DNA from: Endomychus coccineus
Taxonomy: Eukaryota > Arthropoda > Insecta > Coleoptera > Endomychidae
Direction: 5' to 3'
Length of the DNA: 64,000 nucleotides
NCBI GenBank assembly: GCA_958510875.1
Contig: OY294068.1
Location: forward strand, 155,408,388 to 155,472,387
Positions 22,829-33,117 of the stretch are shown in pieces. Below the pieces are notes generated by a model. It was not told where the DNA came from. It did not search any database and was given only the letters and a program-made list of their open reading frames with translations. The translations under genes were made by a program, and so were the position numbers. Every line of letters starts with the position of its first letter. Position 1 is the first letter of the stretch.

Positions 22829-22829
22829 T
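22801..22829. repeat. AAAT tail of LINE-B
   Basis: About seven tandem AAAT units end LINE-B. Simple tetranucleotide tails are common at the 3' end of non-LTR elements. Confidence 0.85.
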
Positions 22830-23589
22830 CCAGTGGCGTCGAGAAAATTTTAAAAAGGTTTCGTTCCGACTTATGGTTTAAAGTTGTATATTTTCAAATA
22901 GGAATCATAGTTGGCTATGGTTACTTAAAACGATTTAATTTTTCTTTCTAACTAACTTTAACAACGAAAATAATATTTTACTATATTACTATTTGCTTTC
23001 TTTTATATTTATTCCAAGTAGGCGTCTATGACAGTATTTATCCCTTTGTCAGTAAATTGCCTATTAACGATTTTGTTTCCTTCATAATAACAATTAACTC
23101 ATTTAATCGTAAAATTGAAGATCGTAAAATATCGTATCAACATATCTGCGGAAATGCTACGGCGCTTTTAGATGGGGACTAGAAGATGGTTTTCTTTCTA
23201 TCTCGGGAACTATAATATGCCGATATTTCAATTTTCTTAATTTAATTATTATCGATGCAAGAATTTTTTATACGGTACCGGTCAATGACATTTCTCAAGA
23301 GTGGCGGCGCTACGGGGTCCGTGCAATACATTTTCAGCTTTATTTTTAATCGTATCTTCTTCTTTATTTTACAATATTTATAGTTTTTTGGATTGAATTT
23401 GCTCCAAAATAGTATTCTTGAAAAATGTTGGCAGACGAACCATATTCGAGAAAAACCGATTTGAATCTCTTATTCGAAAGGATAAATCAATTAACTCAAT
23501 AGAATAAAATAGTCAAATGAAGCTTTGAAACTTCAGGGTGCCAATTAAATTTTACTGTCAATATTGGTCACGTTGATAAAATTTAGTTT

Positions 23590-23740
23590 TACTACAGCTT
23601 TATTCGAAGTAATAACAATTGTGATATTGCTTCTGAAATATATTTCAATCGCTGTCCAGAAAGAAGACATTCTAACAAAGCTATTTTCAAGATGTTAAAA
23701 GAAAATCTTATTAATTGTGGATCCTTCAACAAGCCAAAAC
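23590..23740 (+). pseudogene. DUF4817-type helix-turn-helix fragment, plus copy
   Basis: The frame reads SNNNCDIASEIYFNRCPERR, then HSNKAIFKMLKENLIN, nearly identical to the minus-strand copy at 23,950-24,110. This is the N-terminal DNA-binding helix-turn-helix of insect Tc1/mariner-like transposases annotated as DUF4817. The frame ends shortly after, so it is a fragment at the inner end of the left arm. Confidence 0.65.
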
Positions 23741-23809
23741 CAAAAAATCAAATATTTATATCTAATTTTATAATACATTATAACTACAAAATAGAAATAC
23801 AAATTAAAG

Positions 23810-24243
23810 TAAATGTTCAAACTGATGTCCTTTATCTTCGTTACATAAATTACACCTCTTCATAATACTCTGAACTGCATTATAGACATGAAGATTTGAA
23901 ACGGAATTCACAAAATTTTGTCCTAGTTCACTTATGTCGTTACTAATTTTCTTGTATCATTTCTCTTCAATGTAGCCCCAAACGAATTAATAAGATTTTC
24001 TTTTAACATCTCGAAAATAGTTTTATTAGATTGTCTTCTTTCTGGATACCGATTGAAATATATTTCAGAAGCAATATCACAATTGTTATTACTTTGAATA
24101 AAGCTTTCTAATGTATCATATTTCTCGTAATTTTCGTAAACATCTTCACATTTACGATTAAATGAGTTAATTGTTACTAACGGGAACAAAATCGTTGATC
24201 TGCAATTTACTGAAAAACGGATAAGCACTGTCATAGAGGACAC
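23810..24243 (-). pseudogene. DUF4817-type transposase, N- and C-termini fused
   Basis: On the minus strand the frame carries NSFNRKCEDVYENYEKYD, then SNNNCDIASEIYFNRYPERR and SNKTIFEMLKENLINSFG, the DUF4817 helix-turn-helix. Immediately below it, in another frame, is VNSVSNLHVYNAVQSIMKRC followed by KGHQFEHLL, which is the C-terminal signature of these transposases. The catalytic DDE core between the two is deleted. The copy is therefore a non-autonomous internal-deletion derivative and belongs to the right arm of the 20,776-24,639 structure. Confidence 0.65.
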
Positions 24244-24641
24244 CCCCCCTATTTGGAATAAATATAAAAATCGTAAAATGTAATACAGTAAAATTTATTT
24301 TCGCTTTTAAAGATGTATAATACAAAATCGACCCGAGATATGATACATAGTTAGAAAGAAAATTTTTCTTTTCAAGTTTTCTCGATGTCACTGGATATAC
24401 AGAAAAAAGTGCCTCTAGAATGTAAAAGTTATTTTCTTTTATCTTTAGAAACAATCACTTCTTATGTGTCTAAAAGTCGAAAACTCGAATTTTGTTTATA
24501 TCTCGGAAACAAAAGTCCATAGCAAATTTTTGTTTCTAACAGTAAATTTCGAAATTTAGATCGAGAATGTGACTCCATGTTTTGTATCTTCTATAGTTAC
24601 CGAGTTACCCTATACAAACATCTAAATTTGTCCATCCTGTA

Positions 24642-25156
24642 CTTGCTAAAAATTTAAGAAAAAGTATTGATGATGCCCTGGGGGGAAGAAGTAACATTAC
24701 CTTCATAGGAAACCTGTAAAAACATGCCCGTATCATTTCAACTGCCGTTGACATAATGAGCAAATACTCAGTACACAACCAACACAATGCTTTGTGTGCA
24801 GCGCGCTTATCTAAGTTTACTTTCTCCCGCAGCTGGCAGAATAATGTTGGATGCCTTCATCGCCAGAGGATCTATATTGTTGTAAATATTAACGTCTCTA
24901 ATGTTCGAAATTATGTTACGCTGAGAACGAAACGAGTTGGAAATTTCGTTAGAATACCATATAAAAGGACTTTACTTACCTATGTTATTTTTGTGGTTTC
25001 TAGAGCGAAGAAATTACGTTATTTCACGAAAATTTCGAGTCACTATCTCTTTAATTTGACCAGTAAATAGAATGGTAAGAACAGAAAGATTTCACGTAAT
25101 GAAAATTATTATGAAAGACAGAATAGTTTTTTCGTGATCAATCGAATTAGTATGAT
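24642..25156. other. Intergenic, nothing recognised
   Basis: One open frame of 104 codons on the plus strand (24,756-25,070) has no recognisable domain. I treat it as chance. Confidence 0.5.
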
Positions 25157-25164
25157 ATTATAAT

Positions 25165-26587
25165 AAGTGGCGTAGCGAGGGGGGCAAGTTCCCCCGAATC
25201 TGTCGGAAAAAAATAACACGGAAAAGAAATTCACGATAAAAATTTAGGGCGCACAGCTGTCTGAACAACAGGATAACATTCTTCCCGTAACTTCATACAG
25301 CTAATCAAGAGGCATCTGTCATCACTTTCTTCGGCACTATAGAGGCTATGTACGTGTTCTTCTCTCACTCAAGTATACGGTGGGACTTGCTGAAAAGTGC
25401 AGTGAAGAGAACAGTGAAACAGGAATCTCAAACCAGATGGTGTGCTAAGTATGACGCTGTTAGTGTCGTCTTTGAACATCTGGATTCTATTTTGGATCTG
25501 CTCGAAAAAATGAGTTAAAATCCCAAATTGACGCCGGAAACTAGAAATGAAGCGCGAAGCCTTGCACACAGAATGCTGACGTTCAACTTTCTCAGCCTTC
25601 TCTACTTTTGAGACCAAGTTTTGCGAAGAATTGAACGCATTCAAAAAGACTGCAAGATCCTGCAATGAATTTTGCAGATGCTGCCAACGACCTAGACTCT
25701 CTTCAACACGACTTAGCACACATTCGAGACGATTTGTGTAATGCCGCGATTGCAGACGCGAAACAAAAATGTGACCGATGGGGAATCAACGTCGAACGGA
25801 GAACAAGAAGAGAGTTAGCTGAAGATACAGGCCTTTCAGCAGAGGGGGAACAACGTCGCGTTTTGGCAAACGCTATTGATAGGCTCCAGGTTGAGTTCGA
25901 CAATCGTTTTCAGCGTATTCGTGATCTGAACAAATGTTTGGCTTCCTCTTGAATGTTCAGATTTCGATTGCGTGGAAAAACAGTGTGAAAGTTTCGGAGA
26001 ATTTTACACTACTGACGTTGATGGCACTGGCCTGTATAACGACATCGTTGACTGCATAATGTTACTACGTTCACGGGAAAATGTCATCGATACACCCATC
26101 GGACTACTCCGATTTCTTATACATTAAGGTAAAGATGTTTTTCCGAATTTCAGAGTTTCGTTACAGATCCTGCTAACTGTCTCCGTATCTATTGCAAGTT
26201 GTGAGCGGTCCTTCAGCAAGTTAAAGTTAGTATTAACTTATCTGCGGGCATCAATGGAGCAACAAAGATTGTCGGACTTAGCTCTGTTGAGTATCGAGAA
26301 AGAGACTCTCGAATCGATTGATGCATCACGCATGATAGATATAGATACGTTTGCATCAATGAAAGCGCGTAAAATACATATCTAGATTTATTGTTCAATG
26401 AATATATGTAAGTTTAAAAGAAAGGTACTTAAAACTACTGAAAACTGTGTTCCTTCCCTTGGTTCTTTCATTAAATATATTTAGCAATGTTGTATACGAA
26501 AATAAATATTGTTAACACTCAAGGGGCTGGGGTGTTCGCAATTATGATAGCTGCCCGCGGGCGCGCACTATCCTCGGTACGCCTCTG
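25165..26587 (+). mobile_element. hAT element (family 1) with exact 8-bp duplication
   Basis: The ends are inverted: AAGTGGCGTAGCGAGG at the left and, reversed, CAGAGGCGTACCGAGG at the right. The expected ancestral end is CAGTGGCGTA-like, so the first base has mutated. ATTATAAT flanks both sides exactly (25,157-25,164 and 26,588-26,595), an 8-base duplication as hAT elements make. The interior holds the C-terminal half of a hAT transposase. At 1,423 bases it is shorter than an autonomous element. Confidence 0.85.
25420..26384 (+). pseudogene. hAT transposase, C-terminal half (ZMYM/DUF4371-type)
   Basis: In order across frames: TRWCAKYDAVSVVFEHLDSI, where the TRW motif opens the second part of the RNase-H-like fold; an alpha-helical stretch; RINVERRTRRE-type basic sequence read as GINVERRTRRELAE; FDNRFQRIRDL; then after a stop GEFYTTDVDGTGLYNDIVD. 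Last is the dimerisation domain SIASCERSFSKLKLVLTYLR, followed by RLSDLALLSIEKE. The conserved S-x-x-S-x-E-R-x-F-S pattern is the hAT C-terminal dimerisation signature. The frame is broken near 25,520, 25,640 and 25,950-26,130. The zinc-finger N-terminus and the first catalytic residues are absent, so the copy is inactive. Confidence 0.8.
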
Positions 26588-26661
26588 ATTATAATACTGT
26601 GAGTTATGGGAAGTTGATGAAAACAGTTATAAAAGATTAAGATTATGATCTAAATAATTTA

Positions 26662-26785
26662 AGTTAATTTATGGAGCAGGAACTAGGGATTCGATCCATT
26701 CGACCTTTAAAACTATACGCGATGTCAAGTTTAAACCAGTGTGAGTTAGGTTAGTGTCTATCTTCAATTAAAATGTATATTGTCA
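26662..26785. repeat. Dispersed repeat, copy 1
   Basis: This shares AATTTATGGAGCAG, TACGCGAT, GTTTAAACCAGTGTGAG and AATTAAAATGTATATT, in the same order and orientation, with 31,312-31,400. The origin is unknown. Confidence 0.6.
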
Positions 26786-26954
26786 TAGATAAATTTCGTG
26801 TTTTATTCATATTTTTCTATTCAATTCTTCAATTCTATTTAATTAGCCTTCCTCATTTGTCTTCAAATGAAACTAATATGCATTTTTGGGCACTACGTTT
26901 TAGAGATGCAATACTGTTTTCACATACTTATTATGATGTCTAATTAATATATGG

Positions 26955-27246
26955 ATGCGATGGGACTTATACTTGAATCTCTAAACAATATTTACAAAAA
27001 AGAATGTATGGTCATAAGTATAGCACAAGAAACAAAAACTTAGAAAATTCCACCGCCCTTGCTAAACACTGCTTTGATTATAACCATCAATTCGATTACA
27101 ATAATGTTAATATTTTAACTAAGAAAACCAATTATTATAAAAGATCTATTCTGGAGATGATTAACATAAAACGTGACTGCAAATCTGTAAATCATAGGAC
27201 AGATATTCAGACACTAAGTCAGATTTATACTAACTTAATTAATTAA
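26955..27246 (+). pseudogene. GIY-YIG endonuclease domain with stop in the active motif
   Basis: The frame encodes CDGTYT, a stop codon, then ISKQYLQKRMYGHKYSTRNK, AKHCFDYNHQFDYNNVN and SILEMINIKRD, ending IYTNLIN and a stop. In the sister copy the position of the stop is a glycine codon (GGA), so TGA arose by one base change in the middle of the YTGIS active motif. Everything after it is intact and very close to the sister copy, suggesting recent arrival. The domain would nick DNA in an intact element. Confidence 0.75.
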
Positions 27247-27628
27247 AACTCTTACAAATTCCTACATGCGTCTTTATAATGTTAAAAGTATATTTTAGGT
27301 AGAATGTCAATAGTATATATCCAACAACTGACAAACCTTTTTCTATTAGCTCGTAAATCTAACATCTGGTTTGTAAGTGGATGCTTGAACCTAATGTTCT
27401 CGTTTCTAGTCGTTCATAGACTTTGTTGACATGAACTCGCATTTATTAAGAGAACTGCTTGACAGTGGATTTTTGATATATTATATTTATAACATTGATG
27501 TGTTACAATTTCGATTATTCGTGTTTCTGTTCGTTTCGGCGACGTGGGCATTTTAATTGAGATTGGTGCGATGAGGACGCTTTGTGTAATACAATTAGTT
27601 TTAAGTAATCCAGTTTTAGACATAATAA

Positions 27629-27670
27629 GTCTTCTGATGATGGTCGTGAGACCGAAACGTACGTAAAGAC
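27629..27670 (+). ncRNA. Hammerhead ribozyme motif, type I (Penelope family i)
   Basis: The order on the plus strand is GUCUU (27,629-27,633), CUGAUGA (27,634-27,640), U, GGUC, GUGA, GACC, GAAA (27,654-27,657), CGUACG, UA, AAGAC (27,666-27,670). It is identical in all 42 positions to the copy at 12,864-12,905 on the opposite strand. Stem I (GUCUU/AAGAC), stem II (GGUC/GACC) and the invariant core are complete. Stem III is the self-complementary CGUACG, which suggests that two RNAs pair. Confidence 0.82.
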
Positions 27671-27779
27671 GAGAAAATAAAAGCATGAGTGATAATGTCA
27701 CCTATTTCCCGAGAATTCATATATAATATCTAATTAATCTGAAACACGTATGTCACGTTGAGGAATTTACCTCTACTAT

Positions 27780-28700
27780 GAAAGAGTTCACACTGTGGAT
27801 ACCGTAACACTATAAGTAAGATACAATCACCCTTATCCATTACAAATACAGCTAAGCTAGTGAGGACCTTCCACCTACCAAGTAGCCATCATCAGAGTAA
27901 ACTAAATTAGAAAGTACTATTTGTAATTAATAGTGTAGGCAAGGGATTACTCTAAGAGATGAATCCGAATTCATTACATTGCTTTTTCGCTTATACATTT
28001 CCATCCCAATGGTAGAAGCCGTTACATTATGGTAATTTATCATTATAATTAAATGAAAGAACAATTACTTTGTTTTTATACCATTTTATATAACAACTTG
28101 AAAACGTGCTATTATGAAACAGATACATAATTATGATGTAAACAATAAACATTTCAAGAATAAATAGGAACTAAAGTACAAAGGGTTAATGAGATTACAA
28201 TTAACAGTAATAGGATCATCGGTAGATCCCGGGAAAGTACAATGCGCATTAGGATAATTATTCTAAGAGTGCTCTGAAAGACAACGGAAATATCACTTTT
28301 ATTTGGTATAGGTCTAATTGTTCATTTACGATATTGTTATAAAAGTATATATTTATAAATCCCTATTGATTTTAATATATTTAAGTTGGTTTGATTATGA
28401 AAAATGCTTAGACTATCTAAATTAGAATGGGTGTAACTTGATTAGAAAATGTTGAGTCTGTTTTGTTAAATCTGGAAGAAAGATAATGTTCTTGGGATCT
28501 AAGTTTGAAATTACGACAAGTTCAACCTAAGTATATAAAAGTTATCACAGTTCGGGCAAGTTAGCTTATAAACACCAGGTTTACTATATTTATTGGCTTT
28601 GTCTTTGGCATTATCTATAAGATGGCATCGTTTAGTCCTCCCCGCAACCATAAATTGGCAGCATATCACATAGAGCATTTTCAATCCCTTTGTCATAATA
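27780..28700 (-). mobile_element. Penelope-like element (family ii) fragment, minus
   Basis: From 28,696 down the minus strand reads GRTKRCHLIDNAKDKANKYS, then PGVYKLTCPNCDNFYI, the start of a GIY-YIG domain with its CxxC-like pair. Decayed later parts of the domain follow (INKTDSTF-type sequence), then CNEFGFIS and NPLPTLLITNS. Below that is the shared 3' region, with a damaged hammerhead at 27,862-27,908 in which GAAA has become GGAA and one stem II strand is mismatched. The copy ends near 27,780 with the GTTCACACTGTGGAT block shared with the copy at 10,340. Confidence 0.65.
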
Positions 28701-28959
28701 TCACCTCACTATCGAATTTGACACAATAAAACGAATAGCTATCAATAATGGTTTTTCGGCAGATCAAATAACCGCAAACAACAACAATTCACTTATAACA
28801 ATATTTACTCATATATAAAACACATGGATGTATCAACAAAATTCATTTCTCTGACGTATTTTGGTGCCGTAAGCATTGCTAACATTTTATCACGCCATAA
28901 TCTTAAAATCAGTTTCAAACCACAAACTAAACTCTGTCATCTTATATACAATCCTGAAG

Positions 28960-29310
28960 ACAAAACCAATAAATAAAGTAAACCTGCAGTTCAAAGTTAA
29001 TTTGCCCAGACTGTGATAACTTTTATATAGGTATAGCTTGTAATTTTAAACTTAGATGTAAGAACGTTTTCGTTCTTTCAGAATTAACAAAACAGACTTA
29101 ACTTTTGCTAACCATTTCTTACAAACAGGTCACACCTTTCCTAATTTGAATGGTTTAAGCATCTTACAAAATTAAAGCAAAGGTTTAAATTAAGTACATT
29201 AGAATCAACAGAGGTGTCAAAAACTCCTATAACAATATCCTAAATGTTCAGTTAAACCTATACCAAAGTGATATTTTCCTTTGTCTTTCAAAGTACTCAT
29301 AGAATAATTC
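28960..29310 (+). mobile_element. Penelope-like GIY-YIG fragment, plus
   Basis: The plus strand reads KLICPDCDNFYIGIA followed by NFKLRCKNVF, then FRINKTDLTFANHFLQTGHT and FPNLNGLSIL. This is a GIY-YIG domain closely related to the minus-strand fragment at 28,511-28,696, from which it is separated by only about 260 bases. The two sit head to head. Stops and a frameshift are present. Confidence 0.65.
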
Positions 29311-29569
29311 TTAATAGAATATTAAATAATAATTATCCTAATGTACACATTTTCTCTTAATTCACATTGTACTTTCCCAGAATCTAACTGTTTCGGATTT
29401 TCCGATGATCCTTTACTCTATGTTGTAATCTCATTAACCGTATTGTAATTTAGTTCCTGTTTATTATTTAGTTTGATAATATCACTTCGGTGTTGAAACT
29501 TTAGTAACGTTTTCATGTTATTATTAAAAGTGGTATAAAAACAAAATAATTATTTTAATCATTTTCATC

Positions 29570-30330
29570 TCTTCTCAATTACCTAGATATTTGTCATTGC
29601 TGTGTTTCAAGACTGATAAACATTCTGGAAAAATGATGTCACCTGTTCGGCTAATGCAAATTTTTCACCATTACTTTTCATTATGTTCTTTATACAGAGT
29701 TAGAATATTCCTTCCAATTTGGCCCATATCAAATTTTGAAAACGACTCGTAATCGATTTTATAAATCCCGGTTTTGTCGAGGTTGGAAACTTTATAAAAG
29801 ATGTTGCCTAAACGGTTTCTTAGCTTGTTCTTACCTATAAACGGGTTTTATGGCAAATTTACAAAACAAATTATGGAATTTTTTAATTACTGAAGGATGA
29901 TAAATGTAACTTTTGAATTTTATTGAACTATTTGAAGGTGGTGGTCTTAATTTGGTTAATTGATTACGTTTTATTTCCCTTTTTTGTTTATAAATCAAGT
30001 TATTGATCAAAGGTTTGTGGTGATCATTGTCCACCACTATTTGCTGAAGTTTCTCAACTTCGTTGCTACAATTTGCTGGCTCAAAAGGACGTTTAATAAT
30101 CTGTGAACAAGACTACTAAATGGAGCTACTTTATAATTAATTGGTGTTACTGAATCCGCAAAAATATACATATTTGTTTGAGCGGATTTTCTGTATATTT
30201 TGAATTCCAAGTGATGACCATCTTTAATAATGTTAAAATCAAGGAAAGGAAGCTGGTTATCTGTTTCTATTTCTACAGCGATTTTGAGTGAATCATATTG
30301 TTATTAAGCGTGTTCAAAAAACCATGTAAA
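29570..30330 (-). pseudogene. Penelope-like RT tail to GIY-YIG, minus
   Basis: The minus strand reads VEIETDNQLPFLDFNIIKDG, then HHLEFKIYRKSAQTNMYI, VTPINYKVAPFSSLVHRLL, and a second frame carrying VVDNDHHKPLINNLIYKQK, LRPPPSNSSIKFKSYI and NKLRNRLGNIFYKV, then KTGIYKIDYESFSKFDMGQI. The LPFLDF segment is the RT end typical of Penelope elements, and KTGIYKI to IGRN is the GIY-YIG start. Several stops and frame changes make it inactive. It gives the longest RT-to-nuclease linker of family ii in the window. Confidence 0.7.
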
Positions 30331-30389
30331 TCAAAAACTGATTTAATTTTAATTTTAAGGAGGTTTCAATTTTGTTCCATACATAATAA

Positions 30390-31050
30390 TTATAAAAAAG
30401 CTCAATTTAATAGTAAAGTTTATAGATTATTGAACAACCCTTCGAGCTAGCGAATTTAAAACAACTAAGTTGGAAAACTTCAGTAAATAACGTTGCGACA
30501 ATGGTTACGAATAATGTTTGATCAATAACGTAATTTCTGAACAGAAAGGAAAATATGGAAAGCAACCAAATTAGAGCCACTACCCTCAAATAGTTCATTA
30601 AAATGCATTCCATAATAGATGTAAGAACAAGCCAAAAAAACCGTCTAGGCAACACCGTTGATACATTTTTCGACTTCGATAAATCCGGGATTTACAAAAT
30701 CCCATAAAAATAGAGTTTACTACTACATAAAGAAAAATAATGGAAAATCAGCATTAGCCGAATATATGTTAAATCACTCTTCGAACACAGTATTGACAAA
30801 TATGTAAGTAATTTAGAAAGGATGGACATATATCAGCGAAAACTATATATATCTCCAGCCGAGTGTGATCCATTGTTTACTTTTTTAATTATCAATAGTA
30901 TTTAAACAGACTCCTTTTAAATTCTAATTTAGTTTAATCTGATGAGGGCTATACTTAGAGCTGAAAGGTCTTCAGTACTCGTAACAGTATTCGTAGTATA
31001 TAAAGGTGTTTCTTATTTATAGTATATTTTATTGACGTTTAACGTAGCTA
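30390..31050 (+). mobile_element. Penelope-like element (family ii) 3' part, plus
   Basis: Plus-strand pieces include SKVYRLLNNP, NRLGNTVDTFFDFDKSGIYK, IDKYVSNLERMDIYQRK and AECDPLFTFLI, matching the linker, nuclease start and C-terminus of family ii. Beyond the stop, at 30,939-30,980, lies a hammerhead-like stretch with CUGAUGA and GAAA intact but weak stems I and II. The 3' end merges with unassigned DNA near 31,050. The copy is frameshifted repeatedly. Confidence 0.62.
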
Positions 31051-31311
31051 GTCAAACTTCCAACTCAATATCTCTATAAATTGATGAGTTATCGACGTAA
31101 ATAGGATGCCGAGGACCGAAAGATGTCAAGTAGTTAATAAACATTGTTATGGAAACAAACGATATTCTGAGTTTACATATAAAGTGAATCAATATGCTAT
31201 GAGATTGAGCTTTATGCGGAGGGTTTGAGAAAAACTGATTCACTGAAAACAGTCAAGAAGATAATGAAGATCCCAACCTAAATATTGAATTATTAATAGT
31301 GTTGATTGAAG

Positions 31312-31400
31312 TCAATTTATGGAGCAGAAGTTATAAGAAATTTACGCGATCTAAGTTTAAACCAGTGTGAGCTAGGTTAGTATCTATCTCCCATTAAAAT
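31312..31400. repeat. Dispersed repeat, copy 2
   Basis: The second copy of the 26,662-26,785 repeat, in direct orientation, lies just left of the hAT-2 element. A stretch equivalent to about 30 bases of copy 1 is missing. Confidence 0.55.
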
Positions 31401-31453
31401 GTATATTTAGAACAAGCGGACCGAATTTAGCTTCAATTAAACTTCACAAAAAG

Positions 31454-33117
31454 CAGTGGCGGCTCGTGAACTTTTTAAGAGAGGAGGCTGGACATAAAAC
31501 GTTCTTGTAATAATATACTCTATTCAGCCAATAAATTTAACCTTTGCACAGCGACCGTACCAGCTACTTCAGTGCCAAAATTAATTGTTGCCAAGCAAGA
31601 ACCAACGTGGAGGTGTAGTTTCTCTTGGCAAAAAATTTTTTTGTTCGTTTTGTTTTTCTTTGGATTTTTGATACATTTTTTTTTTTTTTGAAATTTTTCA
31701 TATTTTGTTTTTTTTTATTATTTTTATAAACTTTTTTTATATATTAACGGAATTCTACGGTCTTTAGTTTGCGAAAAATGATCAATAATATTATCATAAA
31801 ATGTATCATTTTGTTTTAAGTGTTTTACTAAATCTTTTTCAATAGATATCAAACTAACATTGTATAAACGATTTTGGCTCATTGTATTTCGCATGTAAGT
31901 TTTTATTCGTTTGAGAGTAGAAATCGATCTCTCCACCGATGCCGACGTGACAGGAATGGTGACTGTCAAACAAAGTAGTTTATAAAACTGAGGTAAAACT
32001 TGTTGCAAATCATTGTCTATCATATATTTTATCATATCGGCGTGAATGTCGTACTGGCCTAAAATATCTTTATCCGAGTAGGTATATAACCCATAATTCA
32101 TTGTGCAGTGCTATTTTATCAAAAAATTTATATTTTAGAACTAAGTTATCTAAAAGTGGATTGGGAAACTCTTTTGAAAAAGATTCGAAAAATCTTCTAT
32201 TTGTCAAGTCGAAAAATTTCAATTCATGTAAATCGGAAAATCGAATCTCAATTTGACCTTTAATAGTATCTAAAATTTCATAAAAAAAGTTGTTTATAAT
32301 GTAGTTTCTTGTCTACCAAATTATATGTTTCCCTCCTTTAACAATATTCTGTTTACCGGTTGATTTAAACTTAATACTCGATGTAATATGTTCCTGCGAT
32401 TTTTCATGTCTATCTATACCACGAGCTAAATTTTTCAAATCATCATAACCCGAGTGTCCCCAACATGAAGTTGTATCAGATGTAAATAGCAAGCAATATA
32501 ATTTATTGTGTATTTCGATTTTGAAACATACCTGTCATCGTCACCACTAATCCTTTCAAATCCGGTAAAGGCCGTTTATTTTTAACAAAACACTTTTCTA
32601 TCATATGTTAATCCACTAAATGGATTTTCTAAGAACCCAGCAACTAAGTCACTCATCATTTTAACGTTCACCGATTAGATAAATTATAACTTAACTACTT
32701 AACCTTACTTCGCCTCGCGGTCGCGGTACAAAACCAAGAACTAACGGAACACGACACGTGTGGCATTCTTCTAGCGGAAGGGCGGTAGCAAGTAATCGTA
32801 TTTCATTCGACCGACGATTCCGTACGAGAAGCTAGCTTCCATAGGATGTTGCCATATTCGCTATTTTACCCTATCTAGCAATTGAACTGCTTGGAAAACG
32901 GCAACTGTGTTGACCACACGTATTTAGCGTTTGAGATATATAGAGAATCTAGCCTCTGGCCACTGTTGCCAGATTAAAAATAACTACTGAGAACGGGGAA
33001 TTAATTGTAAAATTTAAAGAATTATCAGAGAAACAGGAAATAAAATGGAGAATGATCATTAAGATAAATTGGTGAGGAGGCTGAGCCTCCTTAGCCTCCT
33101 TCGAGGAGCCGCCACTG
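31454..33117 (-). mobile_element. hAT-2 element, copy 1 (minus), exact 8-bp duplication
   Basis: The ends are CAGTGGCGGCTCGTGAAC at the left and, reversed, CAGTGGCGGCTCCTCGAAGG at the right. ACAAAAAG flanks both sides exactly (31,446-31,453 and 33,118-33,125). The minus strand encodes the dimerisation domain (31,724-32,101): DLQQVLPQFYKLLCLTVTIP, then TSASVERSISTLKRIKTYMR. Upstream, decayed coding sequence continues to about 32,670 and starts with SDLVAGFLENPF. Relative to copy 3 the middle is rearranged: a stretch near 32,380-32,570 reads as ZMYM-type hAT sequence absent from copy 3. Many stops; inactive. Confidence 0.85.

Larger units (their letters stand above)
20776..24639. mobile_element. 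Head-to-head Tc1-like element interrupted by LINE-B
   Basis: Both outer ends are TA-flanked and start with CAGGGTGAGC (left) and CAGGATGGAC (right, reversed); each is followed by TTTGTATAGGGTA-type sequence ending CTCGG. The left arm continues to about 21,003, is cut by LINE-B (21,004-22,828), and resumes at 22,829 with CCAGTGGCGTCGAG, matching CCAGTGACATCGAG in the right arm. Both arms then read inward into the same DUF4817-type N-terminal coding sequence (left near 23,590-23,740, right near 24,243-23,950). The left arm has an extra insertion at about 23,116-23,590. The structure is two 5' halves facing each other, with no normal 3' terminus. Confidence 0.65.
26949..27728 (+). mobile_element. 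Penelope-like element (family i), short 5'-truncated copy
   Basis: The copy holds the GIY-YIG domain, the 3' untranslated region and an intact hammerhead motif, and matches the minus-strand copy at 12,807-14,154 closely. TCTAATTAAT lies on both sides (26,939-26,948 and about 27,729-27,738), a candidate 10-base target duplication. Such lengths are usual for Penelope-like insertions. Only about 780 bases were inserted, consistent with 5' truncation during reverse transcription. Confidence 0.75.

Noticed and set aside
25369..25903. Minus-strand frames of 116 and 66 codons
   Set aside because: They are antisense to the hAT transposase, whose plus-strand motifs (TRW, dimerisation signature) are clear.
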